Source: an uncultured Clostridia bacterium (GTDB lineage Bacteria > Bacillota > Clostridia > Oscillospirales > CAG-382). From it: DNA of 22,661 bases. The DNA is taken from the NCBI GenBank assembly GCA_947305675.1, contig CAMZED010000013.1:1-22661 (forward strand). Reading direction: 5' to 3'. Positions 6,684 to 14,173 of the stretch are shown here, one piece after another. Made by a program: the position numbers and the translations under genes. Below the pieces are notes generated by a model. It was not told where the DNA came from and made no database searches. It saw only the letters and a program-made list of their open reading frames with translations. How positions within the stretch are numbered: position 1 is the stretch's first letter; the number at the start of each line of letters is the position of its first letter.

Positions 6684-6770
6684 GCACATAAGCGCTGATT
6701 TACGCACAAGTAATTAATTAAAAATAACGAACGGGTTATACCATTCTTACGTTTGGTATAACCTGTTTTT
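6684..6770 (+). repeat. 87-bp direct repeat, copy B, carrying a second terminator
   Basis: 85 of 87 bases match copy A at an offset of 213. The terminator stem is preserved (6731-6743/6754-6766); one of the two changes falls in its loop and the other in the upstream AT-rich part. Confidence 0.85.
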
Positions 6771-6779
6771 GTAAAAAAC

Positions 6780-6810
6780 GGCTGTCCCATCAATCGGGGC
6801 AGCCTTTTTT
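6780..6810. terminator. Bidirectional terminator between the surface-protein region and the 511-aa gene
   Basis: GGCTGTCCC (6780-6788) pairs with GGGGCAGCC (6796-6804), one G-U, followed by TTTTTT on the plus strand. On the minus strand it is followed by GTTTTTT, so it also ends the minus-strand 511-aa gene whose stop is at 6818-6816. Confidence 0.8.
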
Positions 6811-6815
6811 GTCTG

Positions 6816-8351
6816 TCAATCGATATTTACGCGGTGTTTTATGCCCCCGCAGGAATTGCCGAGTATCACCGAATCGATGCTGATGCGCTTCGCTTCCTTC
6901 GGCGCGACTTTTATCTTCACGACTTCCGATCTTTCTTCTATTGCGTCGCAATAAGGACGTCCGTCAGCCAGTCTGAACCAAAGTCTGCCGTTCTTTTCCA
7001 AAAGCAGACTTCTGTCAACACCTGCGAATATCTCGTTCTCGCCGCCGAAACTGTAAGGCCCGGTAAGTGCTTTCGCACAGATGATATCGCCGTTTTCTTC
7101 ACGCGCCATAGTGAACAGAACGCCGTTGTTCCCGCGCTTGAAAAAAGTAAAAGTGCGCTCTTTCGTCCCGGAGTTCACAAGCGTGAAAATGTCGGTGTAC
7201 TGTACCATCCAGTTGCCGATATTTGCCGGGTCTCCGCTGGAATCGGCGTGGAATGTGTCGATGATCACCTTGTTCCCCTCGGGGTCGACGCAGTTGAATA
7301 CCATCATATCGTTTCCGACGTTTCCGGGGCTGTTGTTCGGATCGAGCGAGGTGTACCACGCGGTGTCATCGATAACGCATGGCACGGGATCATAGGCGTT
7401 GTAAGGCTCTTTTTTCAGCCTGCAGTCGGGATCTGAATATGCCGCGTAACGCACCGGAAGATCGCCGGGAGCGGTTTCGTCGTCGACGACAAAGGTTATC
7501 TTCGATTCGATCAGCCCGGCTGTCGGGTCAAATCCTTTATACTGCTTGCTGTAATCGGTTTTTTTACCGTCGCGGACGCGCTCCGTAATAAATCCCTGCT
7601 CTTTCGGCTCGGCTTGAACCTGGGCGATATCGCTGTAGCAGAAGAAAGTTCCGGTCACCGCGCCGCCGCTTACGTTGAATTTCACCACGCCGTTCGAGCA
7701 TTTGCCTATAAGTACGGCTCGGTCCGCCGTACCCATTACGTCGGTGTGCCCGTATGCGTCCGAAGTTGTGCCGCCAAGCACGTAAATATATTTTCCGGCG
7801 GGGATCCTGAAAGTTTGAGGATCGGCTTTTCTCGGGGTGTAATCAAGGTAATCGCACCCGACGTAGATCGGGTTAACGCTTCCGTCGGCGAAGAAATAAT
7901 CCTCCGGCAGTTCAAAACGGTAATTGAAATAATCGCTCCAGGAACGCTGACCGAGCCATTCGCCATCGACCTGGATGCCGATATTGGTTACCGTCACCGT
8001 CACGTCGCTTTCGCCTTCGTTCAAAAGGCGGTATCCCAGCCAAACCGGTACGCCCGTGTGGTTGGAATGCTCGTAAGTGAATATCACGTCGCCGAAAAGA
8101 TCTTTTGTGACAAGTATCGCCTGACCGACGTCTTCCGGAGCCAGCATTTCCGGGTTGTTGCTGTAAACATAGGTTCCGCCGGGGCGCTTTTCATATCTTA
8201 CCGTTGCGCGGTACCGTTCGCCGTTTTTGATGATGAACGTCTGCTTTCCGTAATCAAAACGATTGTCGAACGGCTGAAGGTTGCTTTTGTATTCCGGCTT
8301 TTCAAATTCCAAATCTATCCTTTTGTATTCCTTGTTTTCGGTGATCTTCAT
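6816..8351 (-). CDS. Unrecognised 511-aa beta-rich protein (host-type)
   Basis: The ATG at 8351 is supported by AAGGAG 7 bases upstream. There is no signal peptide and no membrane segment. The sequence is beta-rich with many aromatics and Gly turns: EHSNHTGVPVWLGYRLLNEG and VTVTVTNIG near the N-terminal third, then GQRSWSDYFNYRF, GKYIYVLGGTTSDAYGH, and NGVVKFNVSGG followed by VTGTFFCYSD. The C-terminal half has GNDMMVFNC and NIGNWMVQYTDIFTLVN. I recall similar sequences in Firmicutes surface proteins but cannot name a family; a multi-domain beta-sandwich is my reading. It follows the 194-aa membrane protein by 14 bases and probably shares its transcript. Its separate promoter and the strong terminator before it argue against it being part of the neighbouring phage operon, though a phage receptor-binding role cannot be excluded. 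Confidence 0.75.
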   Translation of the reverse strand: MKITENKEYKRIDLEFEKPEYKSNLQPFDNRFDYGKQTFIIKNGERYRATVRYEKRPGGTYVYSNNPEMLAPEDVGQAILVTKDLFGDVIFTYEHSNHTGVPVWLGYRLLNEGESDVTVTVTNIGIQVDGEWLGQRSWSDYFNYRFELPEDYFFADGSVNPIYVGCDYLDYTPRKADPQTFRIPAGKYIYVLGGTTSDAYGHTDVMGTADRAVLIGKCSNGVVKFNVSGGAVTGTFFCYSDIAQVQAEPKEQGFITERVRDGKKTDYSKQYKGFDPTAGLIESKITFVVDDETAPGDLPVRYAAYSDPDCRLKKEPYNAYDPVPCVIDDTAWYTSLDPNNSPGNVGNDMMVFNCVDPEGNKVIIDTFHADSSGDPANIGNWMVQYTDIFTLVNSGTKERTFTFFKRGNNGVLFTMAREENGDIICAKALTGPYSFGGENEIFAGVDRSLLLEKNGRLWFRLADGRPYCDAIEERSEVVKIKVAPKEAKRISIDSVILGNSCGGIKHRVNID

Positions 8352-8365
8352 TTCGCTTCTCCTTT

Positions 8366-8950
8366 TTATTTTGCGGTATAGAAATAATACCAGGCGGGTC
8401 CGATCTTAACGGCAAGATAAACGTGCGTACTTTCTTTTTTGCCGTTATAGACCGCCAGCGTTACTCTTGCGACAGCGCTCACCTCGTCCCGGTCGGCTTT
8501 TTCGGCATAAGTCTGCAAATATTCTTCAAACCTGTCGTCGCCTTCTTTGTATTCGACCGAATCAATGTGCGTTATTCTTATGTTTTCCGCCGATCCGGTT
8601 TCGGTTCCCGCCTGCTCGTAAGCCTTTTTAAGATAATCCTTCACGTATCCGTCGCTCGCGCCGGACATACCGCAGAGAACGGTTTTATTATAGGGCGAAG
8701 AATAATCGATCATACCGTCGACGTCGTATATAAGCGAAGCCTTTATATATTCCGCGGCGGCTTTTTCGGGGGTGGAAGCCCCGGTGAACGCCGTCCTGAA
8801 AATAATTATCGCCGCGACCGCCAGACCGATCCCGATCGCCGCCGACAGCAAAAGTTTAAGCGTTTTTTTCGTCCGCTTGCTGAACGACTTTATCGGTTTG
8901 TTTTCATCCGGCGACAACGCGCCGCTGTCATAAATGCTTTCGCTGTCCAT
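8366..8950 (-). CDS. Membrane-anchored protein with extracellular NTF2-like (DUF4878-like) domain
   Basis: A 194-aa protein. Residues 1-30 are cytosolic and end in a basic patch (KRTKKTLK), a single membrane helix spans about 31-52 (LLLSAAIGIGLAVAAIIIF), and the rest is outside. The outer part begins STPEKAAAEYIKASLIYDVDGMIDYSSP, the usual opening of DUF4878/NTF2-like stress or lipoprotein domains (an AxxYlkA helix, then a 'D...m' segment), and ends in strands VARVTLAVY and HVYLAVKIGPAWYYF. AAGGAG lies 12 bases before the ATG, somewhat far. It is the first gene of a probable two-gene unit with the 511-aa protein and has its own promoter immediately after the phage operon's terminator, so it is taken as a host gene. 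Function unknown. Confidence 0.75.
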   Translation of the reverse strand: MDSESIYDSGALSPDENKPIKSFSKRTKKTLKLLLSAAIGIGLAVAAIIIFRTAFTGASTPEKAAAEYIKASLIYDVDGMIDYSSPYNKTVLCGMSGASDGYVKDYLKKAYEQAGTETGSAENIRITHIDSVEYKEGDDRFEEYLQTYAEKADRDEVSAVARVTLAVYNGKKESTHVYLAVKIGPAWYYFYTAK

Positions 8951-8984
8951 ATCAAAGCTGAACTCCTTGCGGTATTTTTTTATT

Positions 8985-9013
8985 ATTTTATCACAAATAA
9001 CCTTTTATTGCAA
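8985..9013 (-). promoter_or_regulatory. Promoter of the 194-aa/511-aa gene pair
   Basis: On the minus strand TTGCAA (9013-9008), a 17-base spacer, TAAAAT (8990-8985), just downstream of the phage operon terminator. Confidence 0.65.
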
Positions 9014-9016
9014 TAC

Positions 9017-9054
9017 AAAAAACCTTCCCCGCCGGTAAAAATCGGGCGGGGAAG
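9017..9054 (-). terminator. Terminator at the end of the phage operon
   Basis: On the minus strand CTTCCCCGCC (9054-9045 side) pairs with GGCGGGGAAG (9033-9024), a perfect 10-bp GC-rich stem, followed by GTTTTTTG. It lies 6 bases after the TAA of the last phage gene and marks the edge of the phage module. Confidence 0.88.
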
Positions 9055-9060
9055 TAAACG

Positions 9061-9387
9061 TTATTTCATAGTATAATAACTTATTATTTCGTTTTTCATC
9101 CGTCTTGCCGATTCAAGATATTCGCGGTGTTCCTTTTCCGCGGCGTCAAGCTCCGGCAGACTGCCGCTGCCTTTTGTGAATCTTATAAGCGAATAAATCA
9201 GCTCCGATAACTTTTCTTCGCCTTCCAGCCTAAGCATATCCAGTTTCAAACGCTCTTCCCGCTGCCGCGCGGCGTTGGTCCCTGCGCGCCTGAGTATAAA
9301 GGCGATTATCACAGATATAAGGCTCCCCGCCAGCCCTGCCGAGGAAAGCGCAAGCCCGATGAATTCGCCCGCCGTTTCATGCCACAT
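9061..9387 (-). CDS. Small phage protein: N-terminal membrane helix plus coiled coil
   Basis: 108 aa. ATG 9387 is preferred to a GTG at 9393 because GAGGTG then sits at a normal distance. After MWHETAGEF, residues about 8-30 form a membrane helix (IGLALSSAGLAGSLISVIIAFIL), followed by a charged helix from RRAGTNAARQREERLKLDML to the end, rich in Glu/Arg/Leu heptads. It is the last gene of the phage operon, right after the holin and a tiny ORF. Its layout could suit a lysis accessory or a membrane-tethered structural protein; no family is recognised. The terminator follows directly. Confidence 0.6.
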   Translation of the reverse strand: MWHETAGEFIGLALSSAGLAGSLISVIIAFILRRAGTNAARQREERLKLDMLRLEGEEKLSELIYSLIRFTKGSGSLPELDAAEKEHREYLESARRMKNEIISYYTMK

Positions 9388-9389
9388 TT

Positions 9390-9461
9390 TCACACCTCAT
9401 AGATCAACACGGTAAGTTCGTAGGTTATCGCGTCGAAAAATCTGCAAAACGCGCGTATCAT
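9390..9461 (-). CDS. Candidate 23-aa phage microprotein between holin and last gene
   Basis: Reads MIRAFCRFFDAITYELTVLI then YEV: a short amphipathic or membrane-seeking helix. It fills the gap between the holin stop (9467) and the next gene, and its TGA is 2 bases before the next ATG, which is the usual packing of this operon. AGG is directly against the ATG and GGAGG is 18 bases away, so initiation is doubtful. The last ribosome binding site of the operon (GAGGTG) lies inside its final codons. Unknown function. Confidence 0.3.
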   Translation of the reverse strand: MIRAFCRFFDAITYELTVLIYEV

Positions 9462-9466
9462 CCTTT

Positions 9467-9769
9467 TTATTTTAAGTCGCCTCCGTCCGTAAGCCGCTTT
9501 GCCGCCTGCTTTACAAGATTGTTCGCATAAACGCTTGCCGAAGCGCAAAGCATTCCCTGGCAGATCCCGCTGAACAACGCGGTAAGGACTTCGGATGCCC
9601 CTTGCGGCGCGTCTGTCGCAAAAATATACGCCGTCGCCAGAACGATCCCCGCAACGCCGATAATGAACGGAATGAGCCAATCGGATACACGACTTTTTTT
9701 CAGCGCCGCGCCGACGGCGTAAAGCACCGGGATAATTATATAAAGTCTTGCGTCGATATATTCTTCCAT
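9467..9769 (-). CDS. Phage holin, Hol44-type (holin superfamily V)
   Basis: A 100-aa membrane protein. The N-terminus MEEYIDARLYIIIPVLYAVGAALKK is the typical opening of Firmicutes Hol44-like (Phage_holin_5) holins, followed by a second helix (WLIPFIIGVAGIVLATAYIFA, about 31-51), a short loop, and a third hydrophobic stretch (ALFSGICQGMLCASASVYANNL, about 64-85) before a basic end. In the family, the holin forms lesions in the cell membrane at lysis, letting an endolysin reach the wall. No endolysin gene follows here. Its ATG is 4 bases after the stop of the coiled-coil gene, with GAGGTGA overlapping that stop. Three hydrophobic helices and position at the end of a late operon make the call firm. 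Confidence 0.85.
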   Translation of the reverse strand: MEEYIDARLYIIIPVLYAVGAALKKSRVSDWLIPFIIGVAGIVLATAYIFATDAPQGASEVLTALFSGICQGMLCASASVYANNLVKQAAKRLTDGGDLK

Positions 9770-9773
9770 TAAG

Positions 9774-10772
9774 TCACCTCGTTTTGTTTTTGGCTGTGTT
9801 TTTAATGATAAATTCGGTTATACGGCTTTGCGGGATCCCGATCTCGACGCAGGCTTTCCGAAACTGCGAATTGCTTTCGGCGTTTTGATACAAAAGTGCC
9901 ATTTCGGTTTCCTGCGCGATCTCTTTCGCCTTTTCGGCGGCGGCTTCGCCGTCAATACCGAGTTCCTTCATCATTGAAGAATAACGTTTATAAGCGCTTT
10001 GGATCGCGGCTTTGGCGTTGGCAATAAGATCTTTTATCGCCGATCCGCTGTCGGCTTTCCGCTCACCTTCGCCCGGATCGTAATAGCCGCTTGCCGCCAG
10101 CGCGAATTCAAGATCGTTCAGATAACTTTCGTCAAGAGCAAACCGGCTTTTTATCCCATCGAGTATTTCTTTCACCTTCGCATTCTGTTCACTCGGGTCG
10201 GCTTTGCCTTCGCCGCTCGCCGCCGAAATTATCTGCTTTGCGAGTTCTTTCGCGGTGTAGGGCGGTGCGGAACCGCCGTTGTCGCTTTTTCCGTCCGGCA
10301 GACCCGCGCTCTGCGCTTCTTTTCGCTCGAGCGCCGCGATATCCGACAAAAGCGAATTTCTGCGTTCGTTTATATCCGAAACGCTTTTTATCTCGGCTTT
10401 GTCGATCTCTCCGAGTTTGTCGCCGTATTCGCTCGTAAGCGCTTTTTTCGCGGCGGAGTTTTCGCTGTCGAGCGCGCCGAGCCGGTTGTTAAGCGATATC
10501 TGCGAGTTTATCTTCGCCTGTGCGGCCTCGCCGGAAAACCCAAGCCCGCGCGCCGCGATATAGTTGTTCAGATTGCGCTCGGCAGCCATCGCGTCGGCTG
10601 CCGCTGAATTGCGTTTTTTGATCCTTTCTGCGTCGATCGCGTCGAGGCTTTCGGCGTATCTGGCCGCCTGTTCTCCGCGTGCTTTCGCATAAAGCGCGGA
10701 GATCTTTTTTTCTTCGTCCGAATAATTTTCCAAAGCCTGTTTAAGGCTTTTCAATGCGTCGTTATATGCCAC
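9774..10772 (-). CDS. Ala-rich coiled-coil phage structural protein, possible ejection protein
   Basis: 332 aa. I start it at GTG 10772 (AGGAG 8 bases upstream) rather than GTG 10790, which lies before that site; either way it overlaps the end of the gp10-like gene. The sequence is nearly all helical, rich in Ala, Lys, Glu and Ser, with heptad-like stretches up to about residue 145, a GARGLGF-like turn near residue 80 (IAARGLGFSGEAAQ), a flexible Gly/Ser/Pro patch near 160-175, and a second helical half ending in KNTAKNKTR. In P22-like genomes the genes after gp10 encode the needle and the internal ejection proteins gp7, gp20 and gp16, which are Ala-rich and helical; this position and composition suggest an ejection or minor virion protein. 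No sequence motif proves it. Confidence 0.6.
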   Translation of the reverse strand: MAYNDALKSLKQALENYSDEEKKISALYAKARGEQAARYAESLDAIDAERIKKRNSAAADAMAAERNLNNYIAARGLGFSGEAAQAKINSQISLNNRLGALDSENSAAKKALTSEYGDKLGEIDKAEIKSVSDINERRNSLLSDIAALERKEAQSAGLPDGKSDNGGSAPPYTAKELAKQIISAASGEGKADPSEQNAKVKEILDGIKSRFALDESYLNDLEFALAASGYYDPGEGERKADSGSAIKDLIANAKAAIQSAYKRYSSMMKELGIDGEAAAEKAKEIAQETEMALLYQNAESNSQFRKACVEIGIPQSRITEFIIKNTAKNKTR

Positions 10773-12468
10773 TTCTGCTGCTCCTTTCACGTTTTTTTGT
10801 TTTTACGGTAAACCCGTTTATATTAAGGCTTCCGGCGCCCGTAAGCGTTACCGTCAGCCTGACCGGGCCGCATCTTTTCAGGTGCGGACGTATCTCCAGG
10901 CGCCTTGCCCCGCTTTCGCCGGCGGCAAACCGGTAAACCCTTGAACAGTTGCGCCCGGCGGCGTCTTCAAAAGCTATCGCCGCGCTGACCGGACCGACGA
11001 TATAAACGTCGGCATAAGCCCCGACAAGGTCGAACCTTCCGCTTACGTACCCGAAATTCGTATATGCGCTTCTGTAAGAGCAGTTTACCGTGTTGCCGCC
11101 GTAGCTTTCCGATTCCGAAAACACGTAAAGATAAGCGCCTTTGGAGTAATAAAGCTCCTGCCCGCAAACGCAGTATTCGTCCATGTCCATTCCGTTGTAG
11201 CGGTACCATCTTCCGTTGGTGTAATCATAGACGTTCAGCGTTCCTCCGGCATAAAAGAAAAGTTCCCGGCTGATGGGAAAATCGAACAGCTTCACGTTTC
11301 CCGAATCGACCCCGAAGGTTATTGCAAGCTTCGCCGTTTCGCTTATCGCGCCCGAAATACATACCGCGTTCTTCTCGTTTTCCACAGAAGTCGATTCCCA
11401 CACGTTCAGCCCGTCGCCGCACAAAGTTACCGGCATATTGTCGATAACGCAACCGTTCATCAAAAGCAGGCAGCCCTTTTCGCCGTTGAGGTTGAATACC
11501 GGGAACGAGGAATAAACGTTCCCGAGCGAGTCGGTGTTGAGTTCGCAATAGGAATAATAAGCGGCGTTTTTCGTGAATATAAGCTGTTTGTTGTATTGCT
11601 GTACTATGCAGGTTATCTCGTCGTTTCCGATCAAAGTAAAATTGTTCACCGGGAAGTATTCCGCGCTCGGTATCCCGTTGGCAAGTTCGGAATGAAAACG
11701 GCAGTTCGGCTTGGCGGCGTTCCCCCATAGAAATATCCTGCCGTCGGAATTCCCGCCGAAAGGCATAGCCTTACGGCATCCGGTTATCAGTCCGCGGTCA
11801 TTCCCGCTTTTTGAATAAATCACTTCCAGACTGTTCAGCCCTTCCGCGGGCGGCAAAGCAAACGTGATTTTCCCGGCGGAGGTATCGACGGTGTATCCGG
11901 TTATCTCAACGCCGCTGCAATAAACGCTTTCCACCGATCGGATATCGCTTTCGGCAAGTTTGTATTCCGTCGATATCCCGTCGGCGCTGAACAGCTGCCT
12001 TCGTTTATCGGTAAGCAGGTTGAGCTGCTCGAAAGAGGTGCCCGCGCCGTCCGGCGTGCACGAAACGGCGATCGTCGGGATATATCCTTCGACGGAAGAA
12101 AGAACCCCGCCGGATAATTTTGTATAAGTCGAGCCGTTCATGACATATAAAGCGCCGCCGAATACAAAAAATTCGCAATGCCCCGTTCCGATAACGCCCA
12201 ATACCTCGAAAGTACCCTCGTCGCGGTATAGTTTTATAAGTTCGCCGCCCGCCGAGAAAACCGTAACGTCCTCGCCGTCGAGTTTCCCTTTCCAGATCCC
12301 CTCGATCGCGGCGCCGATATTAAGCACCTGATTGTTTTCAGGGCGCTTTTCAAGTGTAACGTATGACTATATACTGAAATTGATAATCTAAGAGGAGATA
12401 TCTACTCCGCCCGAAATCAATATTCTTTCGTCTATACCTTTAAAAACGTTGTTGCGGCTTTCTCTCAT
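10762..12468 (-). pseudogene. gp10-like tail-accessory/stopper gene with two in-frame TAG codons
   Basis: The true start is ATG 12468, which overlaps the previous gene's stop as TGATG. Read from there the frame stays open for 569 codons except for TAG at codon 27 (12390-12388) and codon 34 (12369-12367). Between and after them it is clearly the same protein: NNVFKGIDERILISGGVDISS, then SYVTLEKRPENN, then IGAAIEGIWKGKLDGE. LEKRP followed by a 'GiwkG' strand and repeated beta strands is typical of phage gp10-like (P22 packaged-DNA stabilising) proteins, a beta-propeller plug below the portal. Without suppression only a GTG at 12327 (no ribosome binding site) could give a 521-aa product lacking the N-terminus. 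Either the gene is decaying or TAG is read as an amino acid, most simply Gln (CAG to TAG). Confidence 0.72.
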
Positions 12469-12848
12469 CAATATACCTCGCTGATCCCGCCCGGGGCTGC
12501 GCGCCCGGCTCTTAGCATATCGTATCTTGCGCGTGAATAAAGTTCGCCGAACCGTTCGGCTGATCTTTCGTCGTCACCGAGGCAGATCAACCTTGCCAAA
12601 CCATAAGGCAATACAGCCGAGACTAAAAGTTCGGGCAGATCGATCTCCTGCGAAAGCAGCGATATGCTCCGCGGCGAGAGTTCACGCTTTTCGATGCGCG
12701 CCGCGAGAGGTTCGTTTTCCGCCAGCAAAACGTTTATCATCGGAATCGCGCGCTGTTTAAGATCGTCAAGATCGCCCGGAACCGTCCCGTCGGGTTCTCT
12801 GAGCCCGCAAAGATCAAGCGATATCTCGAATAATTTCTGACCTGTCAA
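12468..12848 (-). CDS. gp4-like head-tail adaptor candidate
   Basis: 126 aa starting at TTG 12848, the only start that fits the GGAG about 9-10 bases upstream; there is no in-frame ATG nearby. The protein is mostly helical (LFEISLDLCGL, LDDLKQRAIPMINVLLAEN, PELLVSAVLPYGLARLICL, YSRARYDML), the build of head-completion adaptors such as P22 gp4 and related Firmicutes connectors. It sits between the coat region and the gp10-like gene, exactly where gp4 sits in P22. Its stop codon overlaps the next start (TGATG), so the two are translationally coupled. Similarity is by position and fold pattern; no family motif was recognised. Confidence 0.6.
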   Translation of the reverse strand: MTGQKLFEISLDLCGLREPDGTVPGDLDDLKQRAIPMINVLLAENEPLAARIEKRELSPRSISLLSQEIDLPELLVSAVLPYGLARLICLGDDERSAERFGELYSRARYDMLRAGRAAPGGISEVY

Positions 12849-12909
12849 ATTCGATCTCTCCTTTCAAAAGGGGCGGGGAGGAAGTCCGCCCTCCCCGCGA
12901 AATAAACCG

Positions 12910-13299
12910 TCAGTGGTTGACTACCGGCGTAAAAGTCACTACCGCGACTCTCGGTTCGACCGAACTGAAACAGCCCGTTCCGCCCGAAATCTCAAATTTC
13001 GCTTTCCCCGCGAAAGTCTTCATTTCAAGACTTGTTACGGGCACCACATTGAACTTGCCGGGTTTTAAGGTTACGGTTTTGCCGCTTCCGGCGGGGTTGT
13101 AATCGCCGGGGATGGTCTTAAGGGTATATTCCTCTTCGTCGCATTCGCTCGTATCGACGATAAGAAATATTTCGTCCCGTGCGCCGCTTATCACCGTGTT
13201 TACCGTCGCTTTGGTATCGTCGCCCGAAATATAAGTAAATTTGACTTCGCCCGCTTCGAACAGTGAGCCGAGTTTGGATGCGTTGATGTTAACGTTCAT
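12910..13299 (-). CDS. Small beta-rich phage protein, possible capsid decoration protein
   Basis: 129 aa. ATG 13299 follows GGAGG by 8 bases; that site overlaps the end of the coat gene. The protein alternates short strands and turns throughout (VKFTYISGDD, EIFLIVDTSE, YTLKTIPGDYNPAGSGKTVTL, FNVVPVTSLEM, KAKFEISGG, PRVAVVTFTPVVNH) and has no helix-forming stretch. It lies directly after the major coat gene and before the adaptor. A head decoration or cement protein is the natural guess for such a position; it is not proven, and it has no P22 counterpart that I can name. Confidence 0.6.
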   Translation of the reverse strand: MNVNINASKLGSLFEAGEVKFTYISGDDTKATVNTVISGARDEIFLIVDTSECDEEEYTLKTIPGDYNPAGSGKTVTLKPGKFNVVPVTSLEMKTFAGKAKFEISGGTGCFSSVEPRVAVVTFTPVVNH

Positions 13300-13317
13300 G
13301 CTTTATTCCTCCATTTT

Positions 13318-14148
13318 TCAGTTAAGCTGATTGCCGCCGTCGGAAACGGGGCAGGCGACGAGCTCAGCGGGCCTTATAACTTTCGCGCCGAACACAAGTC
13401 TGCCTCTCACGGCTTTGTCAAACGAGTTTTCGAGCCTGTCTATGACCTGGGTCTCAAGGACCTGTTCGGCATAGGCGATTGCGGAATAGGATCCCGCAAG
13501 CATCACGGTATTGTCGGACTCGTCTTTTGCAAGCTGATTTGATACATAGATATCGCATCCGAGCTCGTCGGTGAATCCGACCGCTCCGGTGCCGTTTACG
13601 CCGTTGTTCACCTGGAATTTCACGCCCGCAAGCATAAGTTTCGTCTTTATGAACGGGGGGACCACGATCCAGGTCCTGCCGTCGGGAACGTTGGCTTCTT
13701 CAAGCAGCTGCTTCATCGTTGCGACTGTTTCAAGTACGTTGCCCGGTGTGGCGGACACGGCGTCCATCTGGTTGCCGGCTTCGCTGTAAAGCGAGAACAC
13801 GTATGAATCGACTTCGTTTTTCAAAAGATAGCTTGCGCGTTTGGTCTGGCTGTCTTCAAGCCCGATCGAGGATCTCAATGCCTCGATATCCTTGATCTTG
13901 AACGAGAACACCTTGTCCTGATCGATCAGAAGCTGCGTCGCAGCGTCGTCGATATCCTCGTAAGTAACGCTGCCCTGATAATCATAGACGGTCGGATCGG
14001 ACAGCCCCACAAAAACGACTCTGTCGCCTTTGTTTTTTATTTCGCCGACAAACGAGGTATTGCATATTGTGTCGGCAAGCAGGTTGTCCTCGTTGGTGCG
14101 AAGGATCTCGGCGCTGATGACTTTTTCGATACTGTTGTAATTTGCCAT
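13318..14148 (-). CDS. Major capsid protein, P22 coat-like
   Basis: 276 aa; ATG 14148 with AAGGAG 8 bases upstream. The segment FVGEIKNKGDRVVFVGLSDP, then TVYDYQG, then LLIDQDKVFSFKIKDIEAL is the conserved early part of P22-coat-like proteins of Firmicutes phages (glycine-kinked strand, DP turn, 'LxIDQxKxFxFxIxDI' spine and E-loop region of an HK97 fold). The middle part has TMKQLLEEANVPDGRTWIVVPP, followed by strand FQVNN and GCDIYVSNQL. The C-terminus AVRGRLVFGAKVIRPAELV is the final P-domain strand. About 150 pieces shorter than P22 gp5 itself because the insertion domain is lacking. It assembles the procapsid together with the scaffold encoded just upstream. Confidence 0.9.
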   Translation of the reverse strand: MANYNSIEKVISAEILRTNEDNLLADTICNTSFVGEIKNKGDRVVFVGLSDPTVYDYQGSVTYEDIDDAATQLLIDQDKVFSFKIKDIEALRSSIGLEDSQTKRASYLLKNEVDSYVFSLYSEAGNQMDAVSATPGNVLETVATMKQLLEEANVPDGRTWIVVPPFIKTKLMLAGVKFQVNNGVNGTGAVGFTDELGCDIYVSNQLAKDESDNTVMLAGSYSAIAYAEQVLETQVIDRLENSFDKAVRGRLVFGAKVIRPAELVACPVSDGGNQLN

Positions 14149-14173
14149 TGTTTATCTCCTTTTTGTTTTAGTT

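Noticed and set aside
7614..8381. 255-codon plus-strand frame opposite the 511-aa gene, and a similar 227-codon frame opposite sufC (3385-4068)
   Set aside because: Both are antisense to better supported genes, without promoters or start signals; no domain is visible.
9390..9680. 96-codon minus-strand frame over the holin
   Set aside because: It overlaps the Hol44-type holin in another frame; only its last 23 codons, after the holin stop, are kept as a candidate.
12328..12467. Treating this stretch as ordinary intergenic DNA before the gp10-like gene
   Set aside because: It is in frame with that gene, begins with a coupled ATG and encodes family-like sequence (LEKRP); only the two TAG codons make it look non-coding.
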